From positions 1 through 8,580 of the forward strand of contig JABSRR010000024.1 in the NCBI GenBank assembly GCA_013215025.1: DNA of 8,580 nucleotides, written 5' to 3'. The notes beneath the pieces were generated by a model. It saw only the letters and a program-made list of their open reading frames with translations. It searched no databases and was not told the origin of the DNA. Source of the stretch: Pseudomonadales bacterium. GTDB taxonomy: Bacteria; Pseudomonadota; Gammaproteobacteria; Pseudomonadales; DT-91. Position 1 is the stretch's first letter. The number at the start of each line of letters is the position of its first letter. Position numbers and translations under genes: made by a program. Below, one piece after another: positions 1 through 6,664 of this stretch.

Positions 1-539
1 CCACCGCCAGAGCCGCCCATAGTAAAAGACGGGCGAATGATACATGGAAAGCCAACCATATCTAACACAGCAACGGCCTCATCCATATTATGCGCAATAC
101 CAGAACGCGGCGTTTCTAAGCCAATGCGCTTCATTGCATCATCAAACAGCTTTCTATCTTCAGCCTTATCAATTGCTTCTTTGGTTGCGCCTATCATTTC
201 AACACCGTACTTTTCTAGCACGCCATGTTTTTCAAGCGCTAGGGCGCAATTTAACGCCGTTTGACCACCCATAGTCGGCAGCAATACATCGGGGCGTTCC
301 TTAGCGATAATTTTTTCAACCGTTTGCCAGACAACAGGCTCGATATAAGTGGCATCTGCCATCGCAGGGTCGGTCATAATCGTGGCAGGGTTGGAGTTCA
401 CTAGGATGACACGAAAGCCCTCCTCTCGCAGCGCTTTACAGGCCTGCGCACCAGAGTAATCAAATTCACAAGCTTGGCCAATCACAATAGGGCCAGCACC
501 GAGGATTAAAATAGATTGAATATCTTGTCTTTTTGGCAT
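1..539 (-). CDS. carB: Carbamoyl-phosphate synthase large subunit, N-terminal part (cut by window edge)
   Basis: This is the first 179 codons of CarB, the synthetase subunit that makes carbamoyl phosphate from bicarbonate, ATP and ammonia passed from CarA, for arginine and pyrimidine synthesis in the cytoplasm. The translation starts [20 protein letters not shown] and continues with [58 protein letters not shown] and [15 protein letters not shown]. This follows E. coli CarB almost residue by residue and covers the pre-ATP-grasp fold and the start of the first (carboxyphosphate) ATP-grasp domain. About 890 of the usual roughly 1070 residues lie outside the window. The ATG fits the known family start; no strong Shine-Dalgarno precedes it, only a purine-rich GAAAGAA further upstream. 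It lies 69 nt downstream of carA and is probably cotranscribed with it. Confidence 0.98.
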   Translation of the reverse strand, partial: MPKRQDIQSILILGAGPIVIGQACEFDYSGAQACKALREEGFRVILVNSNPATIMTDPAMADATYIEPVVWQTVEKIIAKERPDVLLPTMGGQTALNCALALEKHGVLEKYGVEMIGATKEAIDKAEDRKLFDDAMKRIGLETPRSGIAHNMDEAVAVLDMVGFPCIIRPSFTMGGSGG

Positions 540-608
540 TGCTTATAGGTTCTTTCAATAGAGCCGAAAAAATTATCCCGGCTGCATACGGTTATTATCC
601 AATAGCGA

Positions 609-1730
609 TTAAGCTTGCATAGATTCAATAAAGCGATCAAATAAGGGCGCTACATCATGCGGCCCAGGGCTTGCCTCTGGATGCCCTTGAAAGCTAAACG
701 CCGGGGTATCGGTTCGAGCAATACCTTGCAAAGAGCCATCAAATAAGGAGCGATGCGTAGCCACTAAGTTATCAGGCAAAGAAGCCTCATCCACTGCAAA
801 ACCATGGTTCTGCGAGGTAATCATCACAACTTTGCTGTCCAAGTCTTGCACCGGATGGTTGGCACCATGATGACCAAATTTCATTTTTAAGGTTTTCGCA
901 CCTGAAGCTAAGGCCAATAGCTGATGCCCTAGGCAGATACCAAAAACGGGGACTTTATGTGCTAAGATTTCTTGAATCGCAGCAATCGCATAATCGCAAG
1001 GCTCTGGATCGCCAGGACCGTTTGATAAAAACACGCCATCAGGTTTCATCGCTAACACCTCAGCTGCAGGTGTTTCTGCCGGGACAACAGTTAAAGCGCA
1101 GCCGCGGTCAGCCAACATCCGCAAAATATTGCGCTTTACACCAAAATCATAGGCGACCACATGGAATTTTGACGCATTGGCATTGCTATGCCCAACACCC
1201 AACTCCCAAGAGCCTTCATGCCAAGCATATTGCGATGTCGTGCAAACCTGCTTGGCTAAATCCATGCCAGCTAAGCCAGCAAAATCCTTAGCTTTGGCCA
1301 CCGCAGCATCAACATCAATATTTTGACCTGCTACTAAACAACCCGATTGCGCACCTTTATCCCGTAAAATACGGGTCAAACGACGTGTATCAATATCTGC
1401 AATGGCAACAATATTGTGACGCTGCAGATATTCTGACAAGGTTTCAGTGCTTCTGAAATTGCTTTTTAATAAAGGTAAATCTCGAATAACCAAGCCTTGT
1501 GCCCAAACTGAAGAAGACTCTTCATCTTCAGGGTTAACACCAACATTACCAATGTGCGGGTAAGTCAAGGTGACAATTTGGCGCGCATAGGAGGGATCGG
1601 TAAGGATTTCTTGGTAGCCAGTTAAGGCAGTGTTAAATACAACTTCACCAATAGACTCCGACTCAGCGCCGATTGAAATACCGTGAAATACACTGCCGTC
1701 TGCAAGGGCTAATAGAGCTGGGACTGTCAA
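609..1730 (-). CDS. carA: Carbamoyl-phosphate synthase small (glutaminase) subunit
   Basis: CarA hydrolyses glutamine and channels ammonia to CarB. Numbered from the TTG start (373 aa; E. coli CarA is 382), the N-terminal CPSase domain ([20 protein letters not shown]) is followed by a class I glutamine amidotransferase domain with FLSNGPGDP, the nucleophile in GICLGHQ (Cys266), and the His350/Glu352 pair in [13 protein letters not shown]. The catalytic triad is therefore intact. Start choice: an in-frame ATG at 1787 gives 19 extra residues (MSMLRGNNC...) with no family counterpart and no clear ribosome site. The TTG at 1728-1730 sits 5 nt behind a perfect GGAGG and gives [17 protein letters not shown], which aligns with the E. 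coli N-terminus. E. coli carA also uses TTG, as I recall. It is the first gene of carAB, behind a long leader. No dapB lies upstream, unlike in many gammaproteobacteria; moeA is there instead. Confidence 0.96.
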   Translation of the reverse strand: MTVPALLALADGSVFHGISIGAESESIGEVVFNTALTGYQEILTDPSYARQIVTLTYPHIGNVGVNPEDEESSSVWAQGLVIRDLPLLKSNFRSTETLSEYLQRHNIVAIADIDTRRLTRILRDKGAQSGCLVAGQNIDVDAAVAKAKDFAGLAGMDLAKQVCTTSQYAWHEGSWELGVGHSNANASKFHVVAYDFGVKRNILRMLADRGCALTVVPAETPAAEVLAMKPDGVFLSNGPGDPEPCDYAIAAIQEILAHKVPVFGICLGHQLLALASGAKTLKMKFGHHGANHPVQDLDSKVVMITSQNHGFAVDEASLPDNLVATHRSLFDGSLQGIARTDTPAFSFQGHPEASPGPHDVAPLFDRFIESMQA

Positions 1731-1735
1731 GCAAA

Positions 1736-1740
1736 CCTCC
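1736..1740 (-). promoter_or_regulatory. Ribosome binding site deciding the carA start
   Basis: The minus strand reads GGAGG, then five bases (TTTGC), then TTG. It is the strongest Shine-Dalgarno sequence in the window and is well spaced for the TTG. The alternative ATG at 1787 has nothing comparable. This is the main reason for placing the carA start at 1730. Confidence 0.85.
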
Positions 1741-1908
1741 GAATATAGATAGGATACGCTGCAATTATTGCCTCTAAGCATAGACAATCATCCAACTCTA
1801 CCGAAAACTTTTCTACTCAATGCGGTAAATCAGAGCAGCTCATATCTTCAATGCAAATTTCGATAGACTAAAATTGGCTTAGCTTATGGCAATGAATCAC
1901 GCTTTTTT

Positions 1909-1995
1909 ACTTATCATGTTTTCACTGCCACTCTCGCAGCACCAGATCGCTGATAGGGCGACTCAGGTAAGAAAAATGTATGAAAAACGATAAGT
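1909..1995. repeat. Imperfect inverted repeat enclosing a GC-rich core
   Basis: On the plus strand the left arm is ACTTATCATGTTTTC (1909-1923) and the right arm is GAAAAACGATAAGT (1982-1995). They pair over 13 bases: ACTTATC/GATAAGT is perfect, followed by a two-base bulge, then GTTTTC/GAAAAAC with one bulged A. The 58-nt interior is about 60% GC over its central 43 nt. It can form two small hairpins, TCGC-7-GCGA (plus-strand CTGATAG loop) and CTGC-7-GCAG. The surroundings are AT-rich. It may be a branched RNA domain in the carAB leader or a small palindromic insertion element. I saw no target duplication and no second copy in this window. Confidence 0.5.
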
Positions 1996-2016
1996 TAAGT
2001 CTCGAACAAGACTCAA
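1995..2016 (-). promoter_or_regulatory. Hairpin near the 5' end of the carAB leader
   Basis: On the minus strand TTGAGTCTT and GAGACTTAA form a nine-pair stem, including two G-U pairs, around a GTTC tetraloop. It is followed by CTTATCGTTTTTC, a U-rich tract displaced by about seven bases, so it is not a classical terminator. It begins only a few bases after the inferred transcription start. Its 3' arm shares one base at its end with the outer stem of the next domain (1909-1995), so the two structures could influence each other. It may be an attenuator or a transcript-stabilising hairpin; the function is not shown. Confidence 0.45.
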
Positions 2017-2029
2017 TTGCTGGAGGCGA

Positions 2030-2059
2030 ATTATACGCAAAGCTATAGCGGAAAGGCAA
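2030..2059 (-). promoter_or_regulatory. Sigma-70 promoter for carAB
   Basis: The minus strand reads TTGCCT (2059-2054), an 18-nt spacer, and a perfect TATAAT (2035-2030). Transcription should begin near 2023. The promoter sits directly after the moeA stop codon, so carAB can be expressed independently of the molybdenum-cofactor operon upstream. The spacer holds the perfect 8-bp palindrome GCTATAGC (2042-2049) within CGC-9-GCG, a possible operator. No other stretch between here and carA has both boxes at normal spacing. Confidence 0.72.
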
Positions 2060-2081
2060 TCGCTTTCTAAGCAAAAGCGAT
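2059..2081 (-). terminator. Possible weak terminator at the end of moeA
   Basis: ATCGCTTT (2081-2074) and AAAGCGAT (2066-2059) are perfect 8-base inverted arms around a seven-base loop that contains the moeA TAG stop. The following minus-strand bases TGCCTTTCC are only moderately U-rich, so termination may be inefficient. The 3' base of the hairpin overlaps the -35 box of the carAB promoter. Read-through from the Moco operon into carAB therefore remains possible. Confidence 0.35.
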
Positions 2082-3278
2082 AAATTGTACTAAGTCGCCA
2101 GATTGAGTTTGACGATTATTGGCGATGCGCGCAAATCCGTCAGCATTAACAACCGAACTCAGCACCCCAGAGCCTTGATGAGCATAAGGCTCAAGCCATA
2201 TTTTCTGCTGATGGATTATTTTACGCACCCGTAAAAACTCTTCTCGACGTGGAGAAATTGGTTGATCCAACGCTATCGGATAATGCTCGAGCACCTTAGA
2301 AGACTCACACCGCCCCTGCAAGTGACGAATAAACGGCAATGCAAACAGCTGCATTGAGGCAAATGCCGACACTGGATTGCCCGGCAAAGCAAGAATAGGC
2401 GTGTCTGCAACCTGACCCCATGCCAGAGGCTTACCCGGCTTCATCGCGACTTTCCAAAAATCTAAATGCCCAAGCTGATCAATCGCCGTTTTAATAAAAT
2501 CAGCATCGCCAACCGACACCCCACCAATGGTAATGATCAGGTCATAGTCACTCGCCAGTGACGACAATAAAAGTTTCGTTTCATGCAGCGTGTCATTCAC
2601 ATGAAACACCGAAACATCGCAGCTAGACGATTGCAAAATCGCAGCCAACATGGGCTGATTAGAGTTATAGATTTGGCCACGCCTTAAGGACTGCGGGCCA
2701 GCTGCAACCAACTCATCGCCGGAAGAAACCAACGCAACACTAAGGGCCTGGTAAACCTCAACCTCATACAAACCCAATGAACTGAGTAAACCAATCGCCG
2801 CTGCCGTCAATATGGCGCCTTGCTGCAATACGCGGTCACCAAGCGCTATGTCTTCACCCACTTGTCGAATATGCTGCTGACATCTGATCGGCATAGCCGA
2901 GGGCTTAACAACAACCGTATCCCCTGCAAATTCACAATCTTCTTGTAAGATAACTGCATCGGCACCATGCGGTAACACGGCACCGGTAAAAATACGACAG
3001 GCTTGACCAATCTGCAGTGGCTCAGGATCTTGACCAGCAAAGACTGCTTGCTGCATCGGCAAGACCTGATCAAGATCCGTACTATCAAGATTGATCGCAA
3101 TACCATCCATGGCTGAATTAGAAAATGGCGGCACAGCCATCGGCGCCAAAATATCGGCTGCTAAGATTCTATGTTGCGCCTGGGGTAAGGATATACGTTC
3201 AATACCTGGCGGCGCTTTAGAAAACTGTTGTTGCGCATGCTGCATTAATTGCTGCTGGGCAGTATCGAATGCCATCAT
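2067..3278 (-). CDS. moeA: Molybdopterin molybdenumtransferase MoeA
   Basis: MoeA inserts molybdate into adenylylated molybdopterin in the last common step of molybdenum-cofactor synthesis, in the cytoplasm. At 403 aa it is close to E. coli MoeA (411). Visible signatures in order: PPFSNSAMDGIAI (50-62), IFTGAVLPHGADAV (96-109), VGEDI (140-144), SSGDEL (185-190), YNSNQPM (204-210), the MoCF-type GGVSVGDADF (252-261), MKPGKPLAWG (279-288), LPGNPVSAFASM (298-309), and a C-terminal domain IV with RREEFLRVR. The Asp, Thr, Glu and Pro positions reported as important in E. coli MoeA appear present with a shift of one or two. The usual MDGYA is MDGIA here. It lies 17 nt after moaA with no good Shine-Dalgarno sequence, so coupling to moaA is likely. 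A second ATG directly follows the first. Confidence 0.96.
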   Translation of the reverse strand: MMAFDTAQQQLMQHAQQQFSKAPPGIERISLPQAQHRILAADILAPMAVPPFSNSAMDGIAINLDSTDLDQVLPMQQAVFAGQDPEPLQIGQACRIFTGAVLPHGADAVILQEDCEFAGDTVVVKPSAMPIRCQQHIRQVGEDIALGDRVLQQGAILTAAAIGLLSSLGLYEVEVYQALSVALVSSGDELVAAGPQSLRRGQIYNSNQPMLAAILQSSSCDVSVFHVNDTLHETKLLLSSLASDYDLIITIGGVSVGDADFIKTAIDQLGHLDFWKVAMKPGKPLAWGQVADTPILALPGNPVSAFASMQLFALPFIRHLQGRCESSKVLEHYPIALDQPISPRREEFLRVRKIIHQQKIWLEPYAHQGSGVLSSVVNADGFARIANNRQTQSGDLVQFIAFA

Positions 3279-3295
3279 AAGAAGTGAATTATTGC

Positions 3296-4303
3296 CTAAC
3301 CGCCAGTGACATTCATAAAGCGTACAACTTGAACATCGTCACTACTGTGATCAAATTGATGCGACTCAGGCTTCGCCGCCATCGCCGCAATGATAGTTTG
3401 CTTCAACTGCACAAGCTGCTCCTGCTCATCTGTATGAGCGCGAATGACAGCACGCAAATCAACCGACGACTCTTGCCCCAAACATAAAATCAATTCACCT
3501 TTACGGGTTAAACGCACACGATTACAGCTACTACAAAAATTATTACTGTGCGGAGAAATAAAGCCTAACTCAGTGCTGCTGCCGGCAATTTTGTAATATT
3601 CCGCAGGACCGCTTTGCGCGCGTTTTTCGAGCATTGGCAGCAAAGTATACCGCGCCGCAAAATGCTCTTTTACTTGCTGATTTGATAAAAAATGTGCACT
3701 GCGTGAATAATTCGGCATGCTGCCCAGCGGCATTTCTTCGATAAAGGCAATATGAATATTTTGCTTAATCGCAAAGTCCAGTAAATCATCAAGCTCATGA
3801 TCGTTTACACCGGCCGAAACCACAACATTTAAGCGGATACGTTTAACATCCAATTCGCTCGCGCGGCTGATACCAGACAGCACCGCTGATAAATCACCAC
3901 AGCGCGTAATGCGTTTAAAGTTATCGGCTTGCAGCGAATCTAGGGAAATATTTAACTGCTGAACTTTACTCTGCTTTATCGCCGCAGCTTTTTGAATAAG
4001 TGTTGAGCCATTTGTGGTCAAGGCAATCGTTTGCAAAGCGTCAATGCCGCTTAAGGCAGCCAGTAAGAAATCAAAGTCTGGATGAATCGTGGGTTCCCCA
4101 CCTGTCAGGCGAATTTTGCTCACCCCAAGCTCAGTGAACGCTCTAGCAATCATCAGCAACTCAGTACTTGCCAGTTGCTCCTGACGTGGCTCGAACTGCA
4201 TCTGCTCAGGCATGCAATAGGTACAGCGGAAATTACAACGATCTGTTAACGAGATACGCAAATAGTTTATCCGCCGGCCGAAGGCATCGATTAACTGCGT
4301 CAT
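3296..4303 (-). CDS. moaA: GTP 3',8-cyclase MoaA (radical SAM)
   Basis: MoaA uses S-adenosylmethionine and two [4Fe-4S] clusters to convert GTP to 3',8-cyclo-7,8-dihydro-GTP, the first step of molybdenum-cofactor synthesis, together with MoaC. The radical SAM motif is C23-X3-C27-X2-C30 (CNFRCTYC), followed by LTGGEPT (66-72). The second, GTP-binding cluster is C257-X2-C260-X13-C274 in NFCSSCNRVRLTRKGELILC. The protein ends in Gly-Gly (NVTGG), the C-terminal tail needed for activity in this family. Its 335 aa are normal (E. coli 329). It starts 13 nt after the mobA stop and lies 17 nt before moeA, in one operon. No moaC, moaD, moaE or moeB lies in the window, so those must be encoded elsewhere. 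Confidence 0.97.
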   Translation of the reverse strand: MTQLIDAFGRRINYLRISLTDRCNFRCTYCMPEQMQFEPRQEQLASTELLMIARAFTELGVSKIRLTGGEPTIHPDFDFLLAALSGIDALQTIALTTNGSTLIQKAAAIKQSKVQQLNISLDSLQADNFKRITRCGDLSAVLSGISRASELDVKRIRLNVVVSAGVNDHELDDLLDFAIKQNIHIAFIEEMPLGSMPNYSRSAHFLSNQQVKEHFAARYTLLPMLEKRAQSGPAEYYKIAGSSTELGFISPHSNNFCSSCNRVRLTRKGELILCLGQESSVDLRAVIRAHTDEQEQLVQLKQTIIAAMAAKPESHQFDHSSDDVQVVRFMNVTGG

Positions 4304-4316
4304 ACGAATAAGCTCG

Positions 4317-5042
4317 TCATCTTACTGAAGCATTACTGCTCGCTAACTTTTGTTGCAGCAGTAATAAATCCTCTTCGGTGTTGATATTAAAATGCATTTT
4401 AGCAAGACTCGCCTCAGAAAGCATGTCATGCACATCGAAAGCCTGGTAGCCCACCGCGTCAAACCACTGCATCACTGACCTGCCACCCTGGGTAAAGAAA
4501 TTGTGCAGTTGCTGATAGATGTTGTCCTTTGCACTAAAGTCCAGTCGGATAACAGCAATTAATGGCTGCACTCTACCTGCGACCGCCAAACAGGCAATAT
4601 CAAAATTTGTCGAAGCCGCCAGCTGAGCCGCCAGCTGCTGATAAATATCTGCTTGCAGGCCATACACATCACAACTTGAGACAGCCAACCACGGCGCATC
4701 TTTGCATGCATCGTTCGATTGACTGCGCATTTGTTGAATATGCTCAAGTACCGCTAGCAGACCAGCCAAGGGGCCCTCCGACGAGACCTCTTGATCAGGC
4801 AACAATTCAACCCTTGCATCATCGTATGCGTCTAGAATGGCAGAGTACTTCGCAATGCCTGCCGACTGAATCGACAACCATATATGCCTACTGAAGCCTG
4901 ACAACATCGTTATCTGATGATGCAGCAAAGATTGTCCGTGAATTTCTATAAAAGCCTTGTCGCGTCCCATTCGAGAACTTTGACCACCAGCTAAGACAAC
5001 TGATAACATATTCAATATCTTTAGTTGTAACTCACCTATCAT
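4317..5042 (-). CDS. mobA: Molybdenum cofactor guanylyltransferase MobA
   Basis: MobA joins GMP from GTP to Mo-molybdopterin to make the guanine dinucleotide form used by DMSO-reductase-family enzymes. The nucleotide-binding signature is at 17-30 (LAGGQSSRMGRDKA). It is followed by GPLAGLLAVLE (90-100), the metal-site region with CD at 124-125, GRVQPL (156-161) and FNINTEEDL (218-226). Length is 241 aa; E. coli MobA is 194. The metal-site loop is unusual: SSCDVYGLQ where most relatives have PCD-x-P. The start is uncertain. A second in-frame ATG at 5009 (residue 12) gives MLSVVLAGG and also fits the family; neither has a strong ribosome site. A TATAGT at 5044-5049 on the minus strand would, if it is the -10 box, favour 5009. 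First gene of mobA-moaA-moeA; divergent from the gene at 5063. Confidence 0.93.
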   Translation of the reverse strand: MIGELQLKILNMLSVVLAGGQSSRMGRDKAFIEIHGQSLLHHQITMLSGFSRHIWLSIQSAGIAKYSAILDAYDDARVELLPDQEVSSEGPLAGLLAVLEHIQQMRSQSNDACKDAPWLAVSSCDVYGLQADIYQQLAAQLAASTNFDIACLAVAGRVQPLIAVIRLDFSAKDNIYQQLHNFFTQGGRSVMQWFDAVGYQAFDVHDMLSEASLAKMHFNINTEEDLLLLQQKLASSNASVR

Positions 5043-5049
5043 AAACTAT

Positions 5050-5055
5050 AAGGGA
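5050..5055 (+). promoter_or_regulatory. Ribosome binding site of the YfaZ-family gene, in a motif shared with tatT
   Basis: AAGGGA lies seven bases before the ATG at 5063. It is part of ACTATAAGGGACTG (5045-5058), which returns almost unchanged before the tatT start at 6855 (ACTATAAGGACTG). It overlaps a TATAAG that resembles a -10 box (TTGTAA, 16 bases, TATAAG), but transcription from there would leave almost no leader, so the ribosome-site reading is preferred. Confidence 0.6.
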
Positions 5056-5062
5056 CTGCCTA

Positions 5063-5623
5063 ATGCATAAAAGTTTTTTCCAGATCGCGTTTAGTTTTGG
5101 ACTTTTCATCTCAAGCTTACTGATCAGTCATCTAAGTAGCGCAGATACACTTGACTTATCATTAAGCGATCAAATGGTCGAGATAGATTGGCGCAGAGAT
5201 ATTGGTAATGCTGCCGTAGCCGAACTTAGCTACTTGCACAGCGAAGATAATCGAGAAGATTCAGACATTGTTGGTGTTGGACTTTTTATCACTACATCTG
5301 CTCAGCAATTTGACATCCGCATGGGCGGAAAGTTATTTTACTTTTTTTCTAAAGATATTGATTCAACCGGCGTGAGTCTAGGTGCCGATGCCAATTATCG
5401 ACTAACACGTCAATTTTTCATTGGTGGCTCAGCTTTTTATTCGCCCGATATTCTAACCTGGGGTGACTTCGATAACTTTATAGAAAGTGACATCAAAGTA
5501 GGCTTCAAGCCAGCCAATAATGCGTCTCTGTATATTGCCTACCGCTATTTAGAGGGCAGCCAAGGAAAGTTCGATTTTGAGCCTTATGACGGCTTACTCA
5601 TAGGTTTTGCTGCTGACTTTTAA
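5063..5623 (+). CDS. YfaZ-family outer-membrane protein
   Basis: This is a small predicted beta-barrel of 186 aa. Residues 1-27 form a Sec signal peptide: a Lys, a long hydrophobic run, and a likely cut after SSA before DTLDL. The mature part alternates polar and non-polar residues in strands, for example GVGLFIT (71-77), GVSLGADANYRL (103-114), FFIGGSAFYSP (118-128), SDIKVGFKP (142-150) and SLYIAYRYLEG (155-165). It ends in a terminal Phe (IGFAADF), the usual outer-membrane assembly signal. The order of these segments and the length (E. coli YfaZ about 180 aa) match the YfaZ family, whose function is unknown; some members have been suggested to be porin-like. It is transcribed away from mobA and meets the next gene stop to stop. 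No functional link to Moco synthesis is visible. Confidence 0.8.
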   Translation: MHKSFFQIAFSFGLFISSLLISHLSSADTLDLSLSDQMVEIDWRRDIGNAAVAELSYLHSEDNREDSDIVGVGLFITTSAQQFDIRMGGKLFYFFSKDIDSTGVSLGADANYRLTRQFFIGGSAFYSPDILTWGDFDNFIESDIKVGFKPANNASLYIAYRYLEGSQGKFDFEPYDGLLIGFAADF

Positions 5624-6664
5624 TTACTGATCAATATAAAACTCAAGCGCCAGACTGAGTGACCAGGATGGCGCATATTGTTGCTGCTCATAAAAATCCA
5701 CCCGCGGCACAAGGTCACCAAAAATCCAATCATTATAAATCTCACGAATTGCCCTTAACTGCAGATAATAGTTTTTTACCCCCAATTCTGACAGCGGGTC
5801 ATAGAAGCCACCTGCCTGCGCCACCCATTCAAGACGCTGGTTGGCAATATATATCAGCGATGATACGTTACTGTAAGAAAATGTCTGGCTCTCATCGGTC
5901 CAGCGCGCTTTGCTGGCGTTGCTAAACTCCCATTGCTGATTTATATATTTGCTAAACAAAAAGCGCGTTTGGTAACCAGAATCACGATCATTAAAAGCAA
6001 AGGCCTTATGTTGCCAGCTTGCGCGCCAGGTTTCAGACCACTGATAAGACTGTGTCAAGGTGAGACGTGCGAATGGATCAACTGGCTGACTCCAGCGCAA
6101 ACCTAAATCAAAATCAAATTCCCACTGATCAGTCTGAAACACAATCCAGCGAATACTGGTATTTACATTACGATCGCGATCACGTAGCTGATTATCTGGA
6201 TTTCGATCGAAATTCTGATTACTCAGATCTTTCAGATCATCTGCATCTGATGCCAAAATAAACTGAAATTGATCGCTCATCCAGGCGGCAAGTCGGTTTT
6301 CTGTGCGTGGAAAGTCAGTCTTCAGCTTAAAATCTACATCACTACCTGGGTCCTCACCCTCAAATGTATGACGTAAACGCAGATAAGCATAGCTGTCTGA
6401 AATCAAAGCCATGTCGTCATCAGAAAAAAACATATCCACCGAGGAGGTAATTTGCTTCCAATATTGCGCCGCTGCCTGCCGCCGCTGATCCAGCCAATGT
6501 GGCTCAAGCTCAGCCTGAACTGGTCCGAATTGCGGCGCTAGATAAACTAATTCACCGTTCACAACCTGCCAAGTCTGCAAATTTGGCCAAACAGCATCAT
6601 TTTCTGCCAACACATCACAACAAAATGCTGAAAGGGGCAACAATACCCATACCCTACAACCCAT
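5624..6664 (-). CDS. Secreted protein of unknown family, probable outer-membrane beta-barrel
   Basis: I do not recognise this 346-aa protein as a named family. Residues 1-20 are a signal peptide (MGCRVWVLLPLSAFCCDVLA, cut before ENDAV). Residues 21-75 look globular or helical (EPHWLDQRRQAAAQYWKQ), perhaps a periplasmic plug or N-terminal domain. From about residue 90 to the end there are many strands of alternating aromatic and polar residues (YAYLRLRHTF, VDFKLKTDFP, FQFILASD, IRWIVFQ, WEFDFDLGLRW, RFLFSKYI, WSLSLALEFYI), typical of a barrel of perhaps 10-14 strands. A charged Asp/Arg/Asn-rich loop is at 141-168. It ends in Asp-Gln rather than an aromatic residue, so the last strand is atypical. 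The ATG has only a weak ribosome site; a better AAGGA lies 13 nt upstream. It is divergent from tatT, with 190 bp between them. Confidence 0.7.
   Translation of the reverse strand: MGCRVWVLLPLSAFCCDVLAENDAVWPNLQTWQVVNGELVYLAPQFGPVQAELEPHWLDQRRQAAAQYWKQITSSVDMFFSDDDMALISDSYAYLRLRHTFEGEDPGSDVDFKLKTDFPRTENRLAAWMSDQFQFILASDADDLKDLSNQNFDRNPDNQLRDRDRNVNTSIRWIVFQTDQWEFDFDLGLRWSQPVDPFARLTLTQSYQWSETWRASWQHKAFAFNDRDSGYQTRFLFSKYINQQWEFSNASKARWTDESQTFSYSNVSSLIYIANQRLEWVAQAGGFYDPLSELGVKNYYLQLRAIREIYNDWIFGDLVPRVDFYEQQQYAPSWSLSLALEFYIDQ

Larger units (their letters stand above)
1731..2023 (-). other. Long carAB leader (5' untranslated region), about 290 nt
   Basis: Between the inferred transcription start (about 2023, seven bases past the -10 box) and the carA TTG lies a gene-free leader. 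Reading 5' to 3' on the minus strand it contains: a hairpin (2016-1995); a domain closed by a long imperfect inverted repeat (1995-1982 with 1923-1909); an AT-rich stretch of about 140 nt with a small palindrome, GCAAT-A-ATTGC (1761-1771); and the GGAGG site. I see no convincing leader peptide, no clear ArgR box pair, and no match to a riboswitch class I know. carAB operons are commonly controlled by arginine and pyrimidines, so a regulatory role is plausible but inferred. The leader length rests on the promoter call; an unseen nearer promoter would shorten it. Confidence 0.55.

Noticed and set aside
562..583. A small inverted repeat (AGCCG-12-CGGCT) between carA and carB, considered as a terminator or processing site.
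   Set aside because: It has a five-base stem with a 12-base loop, and the T-run lies in the loop rather than after the stem. Too weak, and termination there would separate the two subunits.
959..1291. A 110-codon plus-strand frame inside carA, and similar long frames inside mobA, moeA, moaA and the barrel gene.
   Set aside because: These are antisense or out-of-frame shadows of genes with clear family motifs; they lack ribosome sites and plausible protein features.
1886..1993. A 35-codon plus-strand frame (MAMNHAFLLIMFSLPLSQHQ...) with a hydrophobic start and basic end, lying opposite the carAB leader.
   Set aside because: It has no Shine-Dalgarno sequence and no promoter, and its sequence is constrained by the inverted repeat it spans. 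Not called without expression or conservation data.
1909..1995. An integron attC site or transposon-type MITE, because of the terminal inverted arms.
   Set aside because: The arms lack the attC core motifs, no target-site duplication flanks them, and no second copy or recombinase is in the window.
1931..2000. A minus-strand open stretch ending PISDLVLREWQ-stop in the carAB leader, considered as a leader peptide.
   Set aside because: There is no ATG, GTG or TTG start in frame behind a ribosome site, and no run of arginine or pyrimidine-linked codons.
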